The notes beneath the pieces are model-generated. The model saw nothing but the letters and a program-made list of their open reading frames with translations, was not told the DNA's origin and searched no databases. Positions 38,201 through 49,639 of a stretch of 64,000 bases of DNA are shown one piece after another. Location: NCBI GenBank assembly GCA_032207245.1, contig CM063500.1, forward strand, positions 60,685,661 to 60,749,660. The letters run 5' to 3'. The DNA comes from Pardosa pseudoannulata. Lineage: Eukaryota > Arthropoda > Arachnida > Araneae > Lycosidae. Position numbers and translations under genes: made by a program. Numbering within the stretch: position 1 is the stretch's first letter; the number at the start of each line of letters is the position of its first letter.

Positions 38201-41200
38201 TCTCTGGATGAAAGGTTGCCTGTGCATATAATTTATTTTATTTTATTATTATTTTTTTCAAACTTAACAGTTATTTATTACAACTTATTGAAAATGCAGC
38301 CTGGAAACAAGAATTACTAGAAATGAATGGGGAATCAAACATTGCAGATGCAGCACAGGTTTACTTCAATAATTGAGGTTTAGGACCGTGTACCAGAATC
38401 AAAATATCCTTATTTAAAATTACTGCTTGCTGACTAATTTCAAATTTTAGCATTTTTTATTGGTATAGGTCTCTGTATTCCAAGATAAATTTTGTAAAAT
38501 TAAAATATTATTACCAGTTAACCAATAATTTTCTTATAGGACCTCTGTTGTCAAATTTAATAAATTTTATACCAAATTTGAATAAGATGTGGCCAGTTGT
38601 CATAATTAAATGCTTATTTTAATCAATAAAATTTAAAATAAGTAATTTGTAAAATTCTTCCAATTACCATAAGTGTATTTTACATAGTATTTAAGACATA
38701 CAGTTTTAATTAAATTAGAATTTAATTTGAGCTGCAGTAGCTCAGTTGGCAAAGGCAGAAATCTTATAACTGCAGGGTTGCAGGTTCAGAACTCAAGCCA
38801 GCCTCAAGCCAGCCTAAGTTCCATGGTACTCGTTAAGAGTAACTGGGGCATGTAAAGTATGTTTGTGGTCACAATGCCTTCAAGTTTTCAAATGATACCT
38901 CTAGGGCTGGCAGGCGAAGCCTACAGGGGGGGGAGGTCTTCTGCTTAGTTCCTGCTCCTAAATTACAAGGATTCACTTTAAGCAAAGTCATTCTTTCACC
39001 CTAGGATTACTCTTCCTAAAAATGAAAGGTGCACCCCTTGCCTTAAGTAGCTTATGAATCACACCCTTAACTTGTTCAAGGGAAAGTCATGGAAAATCAT
39101 GGATTTAGACAATGGATTAATTTTGTCATAAAGTCTTGATTTTTCAAGCAAAATAGAAAGTCATATGCACTACTGATTAAAAAATGCATTGAATTGTTTA
39201 ATTCTATTTTTACTTGTCATTTGACTGATGTTACTGAGAAATTTTATGTATTATCCTATTGATGTTGCCAAGTAAAATTCTTTCACCAAGAGAAACTCAA
39301 AGCAAGAATAGCTTAATGGGTGGGTAAATGAATGTTTTTCTAAGGGTAGAAAATTGTATTAATATAATAATAATTAATTTTTTAATAAAAATTAGTAAGA
39401 TTTTTGCACAGAATTTTTTCTTTATAATAATATATAACATTATGGTTATATTTGGCTTTTCATGGTCATAAAAAATTAATAAAATTGGAAACATTTAAAA
39501 AATTGCTATATAAAAACTTAGGAATGTAGATACAGACAATTATTTTTATGTGAGTTTATTAAACACCACTGGAATCAATTTTACAGAAAAAAAATCGTAA
39601 TTTCTTTGATATATTTTATTTTTTTATCAGAAATTTTTATTCATATTGATTTTAACAATCCAGCTTTTTAAGATTTTAAAAACTTCTTCAGAGAAACATT
39701 TAAAAGTCAATGAAACAATCATTTGCAGCCATAAACATTGACCTTTACAGACAGAGAGGAAAAAAAAAAAAAAAGTAATTTATCTATTTAATGAAACTTA
39801 GAAATGAAAGAAAACTTTTTAAGCAGGAAAGAGTTTGGAATGAAATTTTATAAATGGGTTATTTTAACATTGTATGAATAGGGGGAAAAATGGGTACCAA
39901 AAATATAAACTTCTTAAGTGAGAATTTCTTAAACAGGTTTTACTGTATTGCATAAAAATTTGTTATTTTACAGCTTAAAGCTTGAAGTACATTTATTATA
40001 CTACTGCTTATCTCTCTATTTCAGTCTTTCATCACCTATCCTGTGCCTTGCCTACTATAATCATTTATTAGCCACGGGTTGTTATGGGCGTGTTGTTGCT
40101 GTTTTTGATCTTAGAGCTGAAGGGCAGGCTATATACAGGCATATACAACATAAGAAACCTGTTTTATGCATTGCTTCAGATGATAAATATATTATATCAG
40201 GAAGTGAAGATAAATCCATTGTTATTTATGACAAAATTGCTGGAAAAGTTAACAAGAGAATTGAGGTAAGTTTCTTAGTAGAATTGAACATATAAAGAGG
40301 AAGGAAACAATGAATAGAATATTGTATTTACAAGATTCTTCATTCCATATGTATAGTGAATATAAAGGTGTATTTTTGAATAATTTCATTTTTGAGGTAG
40401 ATGTGATGTTTGTTTAGATATTTCTATTGAGCATAAATGATTATGAATTAAAATTTAGAATAATAAAATTTAATTTTAAACAAATGTGATTGTTTTCTGG
40501 GGTTAACCTGGATTTCTATGTTTTTTCAATTATCTTTCCAGGTATGGAAATAATTATTTCTTCCAGGTTGAAATTTTCCAACATGGTATTTTAAATTCAA
40601 AGAAGCAAAAATTTTAAAATAATAAAAAAATGCTTATTTTCAAATTTTTGTTATCACTTGTTTCTTGTATCAGCTGCAGAAAGTGAGTTTTCTACTACAG
40701 TCTTATTGTAGTCATTGTGTGTGTGGGGGGGAGTTAGGTTTGGTTTGGTTTGGAGCGCTACGGTCTACTGTTTTGCACACGAGGGCTAATGAGACCGGGA
40801 CCTACAGCTTAAAGCCGATTCCGAACGGCTACAAACATCCATGCCCGCAGCGGGATTCGAACCCGCGAACTCTGGTTCCGAAGAGCAGTGCTCTACCATT
40901 CGGCCATCGTTCGGCAAGGAGGGAGTTAGAAGAGGGGATCTGCTGAACTATGAGCTTTTACTTTGAGTATTGATTGATTAGCATAAATATAGCATTGCAA
41001 TGACACATTATTGTGACGTGTGTGTATGTGTGTGGAGGGGGAGGGGAGTAATCAATATTTGAGTAGTCTTGAAAATAAGGGTTAAACAATTAGAAGGGGA
41101 AGTTTTCTGAATATAAGGCATTAAAATTATCTAATTTCTATTCAAGGAGTAACTTAGTGATTTAAAAGAGAGAGTAAGTGTAAAATTCATTCAAAGTTTA

Positions 41201-43091
41201 AAAAATTTAGTATTATTGTGATATGACACTAATATTTTTGGGGTTTTAGCTCTTTTTTTGGCATTACAAACTATTTTATCCATTACCTTTTGATATATTT
41301 TATATAATAGGGAAAAATATGGCAACAAATTTTTGAAGTACTGTACAATTTTTAGAATTCTTTTAATGTTTTTAAAAGCTCATTTCTTTTTTAAATTCTT
41401 GAAATCATTCAGTATTTATACAGATCACAAAATTTTACTATTCTATCTAAGACAGTGCTTCTCAACTGCCATTCTGCAGAACACTGAAGTTGCATATATT
41501 TCCTCTAAGTGTTCAACAAAATAATGTGATTAATTATACAACTTGACTTCCTTGGGTTACTACTGTCTGATAAAAGGATAGCTTCAATAATATGAATGTG
41601 TTAACAAAGATGGTGTTCTACTATTTCCCATTTAATACTAAAAATGTTTTGCCATTTAAGTTTAGATCTGCTGATCTAAGATATCACATGACTTCTCCAA
41701 TTTTTTCCTGTAATTGTGTTTTACATCATGATATTTAATGTTACTTTTAAATTGACAATAAATTCATTATTCAGTAAGTAAATTACAGTTTTTTTTTTAC
41801 CTTTTTATCATTCTTTCTTTTTATGGCTTGAAGTAGTATATCTTTAAAATAATTGTGATTTGTTCTATGTACATTAAAAATTTATGTATATATAAGATAT
41901 TTGAATAACCCCCTGATTTAAATTTAAGTAGTAAAATTCAGGGACAACAAACAGGACACTTCTCCCAGCTGTATGGCAATATATATTATAGTTTGGCATT
42001 TAACAATTTGTAAAGTTTGTATGTTCATTCAAGCCTGACACTAAGAAAAATAGTAATACAGTGGACTCTGCTTAATGTGATCAGTTTGGGACATTGTGAT
42101 TTTGATAACGATATGTAAAATTAGATAAATTCATCCTCCCCTTTAATTCACACCTTACATTTATGTACTGTATATTATAAGAATTGTATACATAATTTAA
42201 ACAATGATCATTTGTTAACTGTTTACAATTTTTTTCTAAGAAGCTCATTGATAAATTTTTCGTAATCATAATGTTTAAAGTCAGTTTTTTAAAGTTTTTC
42301 AAAGTCATCAGAATGGTGTTGAACTCTACGTTTCAACACTTTCAATGCATTTCTCATTTCGGCTCGTATAGGAGGTGTGTTAATATCAAGAGATTATTCA
42401 TCTGACTCATCAGTTCTATCATTCGTCTATTTTCCTATGACAATCTGACAGACTTCAGATTCTGTTAATGTGGAAGCTACTGGAATGTATCTCCGTATTT
42501 TCATTTTGTTTATTTCTTCTAGTAAGATCATCACGAGTTTTCAAACTTTTTCACAATAGAGGCTGAGAAATGTTGCGCTGACTCATTTTTGGTAACCTGT
42601 CATTATGACATTAAAATTTTGATCTTTTGTTTTAATGTTAAATCATTTCACTTTCTGGCTTCCATATCTACAAGCTGCATGTAAGCGAGCAAAATTCCAG
42701 GGACGTATAATACCCCACTCTTTTGTTCACTTGCCATTTTCCTAGGTGGAAGAGGGAGAATTCTCAGAAATTCAAACAGCGAAAGGAAAGAAAAGAGTGG
42801 GTTCCTTCTGAATACATTGGGAATATTCCTTTGCCGGTTAGTTCGGAAACTGATAATATTAACTGATGTAACAATCACATAAAGTGATAATCTTAACATA
42901 CAAATGAATAGAGAAAATTGGGACCAAGTGATTTTGATAACAATAAGCGATGGATATTAACGCGATTGATTGATATGATTTATCAATCACATATCAGATA
43001 CAAGCTGTAATTTGGACTAATGGTGACCCAACTCCCTACAGATAAAAATTTTGTATTTTTTTATAGACATTCCTGTTATTTTGTCCTCTAC

Positions 43092-43135
<44 letters not shown>

Positions 43136-43879
43136 TTGTATGTATATATGTATGTATATACGAGGTGCATCCAGAAAGAAAGTTTCCCGATGTTTTCCCC
43201 TTTAAAGTAAATATAATTAGCTGTGTCAATTGCACATGCATAACAGATCTGTGATGTATCATCTGGAAGGTCCTGACTCATGTCAGTAGCGTGGTAGCAG
43301 TGGTCTGAAATGGAAACTCTAATTCCTTCTCCCTCTGCCTGGAAGGTTCAGTCGATGATCTTGAATGCATAAAGCATTGCGTCAATTGAAATTCATTGTC
43401 AGCTCTGTCAGGTTTATGAACCAAAACAGACATCTGAACACAAAATTCAACACTTAAGAGCAGCACTGATATTTCTGCTATGGTATCACGATGACAACGA
43501 CGAGTTCCTCGACAGGATCGCCACGTGCAATGAGACTTGGATTTTGCACCTTACCCCAGAAACCAAGCAGCAGTCAATGCATTGGCGTCATAGTGGATCT
43601 TCGGTCAGGACCAAATTCAAACAGATGCAGATACACAGTGTTCTGGTACAGGAAGACTGGTTCCATTCACAGGCATCAGTGTTCTACGACAGAGGGATAC
43701 AAAAGTTGATCCCATAATATGACAAGTGTCTCAATTCTGGTGGTGGTTATGTTGAAAAATAGCTAAAGCAGTGCTGTACTTGTTGCCAATAAATATGTCC
43801 CTGAAAGTGTGAGTACTTTTTTTATTTTAAATAGGGAAACTTACTTTCTGCATGAGCCTCTTATATACGTATATATATG

Positions 43880-43936
<57 letters not shown>

Positions 43937-45970
43937 ATGTATTATGTAAATATTTGTTGCTATTATATAGTAATTATTCTTATATTGATATAAAAAGGGT
44001 ATTTGAATTTTTTGTTCTGAATTATCTGACACTTATATATGTGTTGACTGTCGAGGATATTAAGTTATAATTAGATTATAATTCTTCTGAGACTTCTGTT
44101 TTTGTATTTATAATAATTTAATTTTAAATTCAATTCCCAGCTCTTGATTTTTTTTTTTATTGACTATATACTGTAAATTTTTATCTATCTTTTAGCTTGA
44201 ATCGTTTCCTTTAAGTATGTCATATGCTGAAGGTCAACTTATTATTGGAGATGTAAGTAATAGTTTGCATGTTATTGATCCAAGGCATGGAGAATTCAAT
44301 GTATTGCATGTAAGTATATCTTGTATATAATGTTTAATTGTATTACTCAATTGCAATTATGTATTTCTAAACTCATGTTTTCATGACCTATACTCTTTTT
44401 CTCCTGGAACAGAGTTGTCAGGCTGGTATATTTTGGTAATTCTTTGTGGTAAAATAATGCTCATTAAATAGCCTTTAGTTCTGCAAAACTTCAGTATTAT
44501 GATGTATTTGTCCAGATTCAAAATTCGTTTTATTATAAAATATATCTAAATATTCAAATTTCAAAAAAAGGTATTTTTGCTTTCATTTGCAGCCTTCTGT
44601 TTAGTGTTATTTGGGTCCATTAATGAGCCCTTCAAAAATATTTCATCTTAAATTTGACCGTTCACAATATTTTTATTTTAAAATTACACTCTTTAAAAAA
44701 TTCTTCCTGCGAAAAAAAGATTTTTAACTAATATGTATTTTCTTAAAAGTAAGCCTTATGCAAAGGAAATAAACCTTCTCTAAATCATATGCTGAAGGTC
44801 AACTTAATGAGATGTAAAATATTTGCATGTTATTGATCACAATATGGAGAATTTGTATTCATGTAAATATCTTGTAAAATTTTTTAAATTACACTGCGAA
44901 ATGTATTCCTCTAAACTCATTTTTCATGACCTAACTGTTTTCTCCTAAAAGTAAACCAGATCTGCAAAATAAACCTTCTCTAAATTGAAAACAGATCTGT
45001 TAAATAAATAAATAAATTTAAAAATCCAAATTTTAAAAGTGTGAAATCAAGTATTTTTTAAATTATTCATCTTATTCTTCAATTCTGGTGTTTTAAATAT
45101 TTGTTCATTTTCTTTTTCATTTTAAATGATACTCCCTAAATAAATATTATATATTTTTTTTATAAATGTGTACATAGTTTTTAAGATAAGACTCTCTAAA
45201 ATGGAACTTTAACTTAGTGCTAATTTTAGATTCATAAATTTATTTATTTTCAGAGAAAGAGGTCCTTATTTTCACAAAACAGGACCCTTGAGAAATAAAT
45301 TAGATTTAGATCTAATTTCAGTTTTACAAAATTATTTTTCACAATTTCACAAAAATAGGATCCTTTCTGCATAATCTGGACAAACCCTTGATCTGAATAA
45401 ACTCTTTTTCCACTGAATTTACTGAAATTCTTATATATGTAATATATCAAAATTATTTAACTTTAATATTTTTTAAAAAACCTCCTCTTTCCCATTCTAA
45501 TTCCTCAAAATCTTTTTCCCAGCCTCTAAATGTCTTAATCAAATTAGTGTCTTCGACTTAAAATTCTTTCGATGCAATTCCCAAAGCTTTCTATCCTGCA
45601 GATGTAAATTTTCTGTCTATTCAGCACATTTTTCAGCTGTCACTGTCAAATGGCTCTGCATTCTTTCCTAATCTTAACACTTAATTCGCTGAGTAAGTTT
45701 CTTCTACCTTGAGGAAATTCTTTCGGTCTTCGCTCTTGTGTGCACATCTGTTCAGGCAGAGTGATTTTTGTGTTTTTTCTCTTGTCTGTCATTGGCTAGT
45801 AAAGATGTTCATTTTAGCAGCTCAAAAGTAAAGTTTTTACTGTGCCATTCTCTTTCAATGACCCAACTGCATCATTATTACTGTTAACTTATTAGCTTTC
45901 TCCTTGCCCAGTAGCATGGGTGAGTAAAAACAATAGGGTCTGCATCATTATTGTGACTAGAGGAAATAAT

Positions 45971-46014
<44 letters not shown>

Positions 46015-48690
46015 AATGTGTTGATGGCTCTGTTCTCAAGGACAACAGTGTGTCTGTGTGTCCATATGCTCATCAATCCCCTTACAAGATCATATTTAAA
46101 GGCTTAAATTTAGACATGAATTCCAATGCACAATTATTCACGATAGAAAACAAAAGCATTAACATTGATGACCCAGATGTGCAGTACTATTTGGAGAATT
46201 TAACTATACTGTCATTTATTAATAAAGCACACCTGAAAGAATGGGTTTCTGGGAAAATAATCAAAGAACATGAGTTGCTATATTCTTGTCTTATAAGAAA
46301 ATATCTTCTAGTGAATATTTGTATAAGATCTCTTATAACTTAATCACATATTACATAAAATCAAAAGATTCCTCTAGACGTACACAGAGGTATTGCATAA
46401 ACAACAAAAGTTCACTTTAAAATTTATATGTAGCAATGAATAGTAGAGAAAATAATCTGATAGTAACTCTGAAATTTACATGTTTAGTACATAATTCTTA
46501 TTTATGTATATTTATTCATTATAGACTTTTCCATCTGGTCATTCCAAAAAAGTTACTGGAGTTCAGCATTCCCTAGGATCTATTATCACTTGCTCAACAG
46601 ATAAGACCATTAGAATTTTAGAGCCTAATGTTGATCCTGAAGCTATTGCTGTAATTGAATCGACTCATGAAGTTTCTAGAGTAAGTATCTCACTAAAAAC
46701 TTTGTTTTTCCTGTGTCAGACAGTAGCTGCATTTACCATAAGCCTTTTAGTAAGCCAATGAAAAATAGCCCTGTTTTGATGATTATCAGATGTAGAATTC
46801 AAAATCAAAGTGCAGTGCATTTAATCAAGTGTGTAAAATTTACTGCCCCTTAACGTATATTGGGAATGCAGAACACAAGATATGTTAATATCTTCAAAGA
46901 CAGGGCAAAACAGATTTGTAGGAATGGGTGAAGATAACAATTTGTCCGAAGCCTTTCCCATCATTTCTTTATCTAATTTATTTAAAGGGACTTAAGTATA
47001 ATCTGAATCATTCTATAGCTGTTGTCTTCAGTCCAACTAAAAAGGTATGACAAGGTAAAGTACTAAAATTTCTTCAAAGACAGGGCAAAAAAGATTTGTA
47101 AGAATGGGTGAAGATAACATTTTGTCCGAAGCCTTTCCCATCATTTCTTTATCAGATTTATTTAAAGGGACTTCCGTATAATCTGAATCACTCTATAGCT
47201 GTTGTCTTCAAACATTTAAGATTTATAGCACCCTTGGAGCTACTGTTATCCCTTTGCAATTTGACTTTAATGGTTTTAATCTATTATAATTTTCATTTCA
47301 TGCCTTTGTATTGGAATACCCCTCCCCCAATATTTTAATCCAAGTGCAGCTTGCTACAGTACATATCTTCATCTTCATCATTAAACAAATTCTACTTATG
47401 TACTTATTTCATAAGTTATTTGTTCTGGGTAAAAACTGTGTTTGCATAATTAAATGTACAATAGCAATAATATGATGTTTATAATGTTTAATATGTATTA
47501 TTTTCTCTTACTTTGTCTAATATATTAGCTAATATGTGTGTAATGGTGGCTAACGAGTATTATTTCATGTCTAGATGGCTCTAATAATTTAAAAAAATTT
47601 TTAGAAGATTTTTTTATATATATGTAACATGGCGAAATGAATCCACCTGTCACATATGAATTTTAGCCTTTATTATTTTTAATATACTAGACTTATTGGG
47701 CAGTGAGAAACCAAATTAAATTGCAGTCATGGCTCAATTGAACTAACAGCAAAGTCTGTGGTGGAACTTTATTTAAGACTAGGTAAAAGGCATGTTTCTC
47801 TGGTATAAGCAGTGAATGTTAGATGAAAATACTTTCCTATTACAAAGTTGGCCCCTCAGTGAGAGATGAGATGAATTCTTTTCCAAGAATGAGCAGCTTA
47901 GTCAGCAATATTAACTGTCAGAAAGTAGGGCTCCCATGGTCCTTAAAAGTCCTTAAAAACTCCTTAATTTTAACTTTCATTTTTAAGGGCCCTTAAAACT
48001 ATTTAATTTTTGTCAAAGATCCTTATAAACTCCTTAATTTTTAAATTGAAACGCGATCAATTTCTTCATCATCCCAATCTGCCATTGTCACGTTATTTTC
48101 TATCAGTTTTCACCATACTCTCCGACCTTTCTGGTTTTGTAAGTTCGGAGTTAAACTTGCCCAAAATCAGTTCAAAGAATGCCAGTATAGGTGATAAGTA
48201 CTGGTCAAAGTATATATATTAAGAATATATAAAATATTTGTTAATGTTGATAACACTTTTTTACATTTTCTAGCCAAAAGGCAGATATACAATATAGGGC
48301 AGTATTAATAATAAAGATAATCCTCAAATACATATATGTTTTCAGTGTATTACTGCAGTAATTCAAGATTCCTTTTCTTGATATCCTTAAAAAATTATGA
48401 AAATACTTTTAGTTTATTATACTTTTTATGATCGTGAGTTAGAAAACTTATTCGACAAATAAATAATCTTTTGCATACTGAAAAGATTTAAAGTATAAAG
48501 TTAGCTGCCCTTTCCTAATAGCTAACAGTCATGCAGATTTAATTAAAGGAAGCATTAAGGGTGAGGGGTTTGTAGATATTTCAGTTACTTATGGAAGTTT
48601 AATTTTCCTTGAATTGAATGTAATTAAAAAGTTTAAAACTTTTTTCTTTTCCAGGCAACGTCATGTTTAATCAGCTAGTATATACATACG

Positions 48691-48749
<59 letters not shown>

Positions 48750-49564
48750 CATTTTTAAACCCTCAGAAAGTACTGTTTATAATATTGTATTCTGTTCAAA
48801 ATTTATTTTTAGTTTGATCACTCAAAAAACTTTAGATATACATTTTTCAAAATTAGTTTTTGTCAAATAGATTTATCTTATATTAATTTTTAGGCATTTT
48901 TAAAAAGTTAATTCTGAAATATTGTAGGATATTTATTGAACATGCCTTGTCTGGTTCATAATCATTAAAACATGTTCCTCAGGAAATAGGGTTTATGTTG
49001 TTATGCTGTGTATTTCAAGTAGAATAAAAAGTTATAAATAATACTTATAAAAAGTTTCTTTGGTTCTTAGTCCTTAAAAAGTCCTTAATTTCTGCTTTGG
49101 AAAAAGAGTGGGAACCCTGGAAAGGAACTTAGATCATTGGAAAAGTGAACCATTTTATTAAAACAGCTGGAAAATGTGGCGAGAGGATTTTTTTCAGAGT
49201 TAGCTTTAGGAAATAGGTGAAAGGATTCATTTCATGAACGCTCATTTTAATTCTGAGATACTTATAAAAAGTTACTTTGGTTCTTAGTCCTTAAAAAGTC
49301 CTTAATTTTTGTTTTGGAAAAAGAGTGGGAACCCTGGAAAGGAACTTAGATCATTGGAAAAGTGAACCATTTTATTAATACAGCTGGAAAATGTGACGAG
49401 AGGACTTTTTTCAGAGTTAGCTTTAGGAAATAGGTGAAAGGATTCATTTCATGAACACTCATTTTAATTCTGAGATTTTGTGGCTAGTAAAATAGATATG
49501 AAAGAATAAGAATGTGAAGGGGAGAAACTTTTAAGAGATATTTTAAGTGTAATAATTTTGATAT

Positions 49565-49639
<75 letters not shown>

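Noticed and set aside
37900..38390. GC-richer segment in FBXW9 intron 4, possible transposon
   Set aside because: No convincing inverted ends or coding remnants; left unannotated.
40665..40946. 93-codon plus-strand open frame
   Set aside because: It runs through a minus-strand SINE; the peptide is a translation of the repeat.
41452..41525. hAT element starting CAGTGCTTCTCAACTGCC
   Set aside because: A single end only; no partner or duplicate flank could be found.
44786..44890. Functional alternative exon for FBXW9
   Set aside because: It lacks an acceptor, and the frame reaches a stop after about ten codons.
45660..45800. 48-codon minus-strand frame beginning MTDKRKNTKITLPEQ
   Set aside because: Too short and no recognised family; could be chance in a GC-richer patch.
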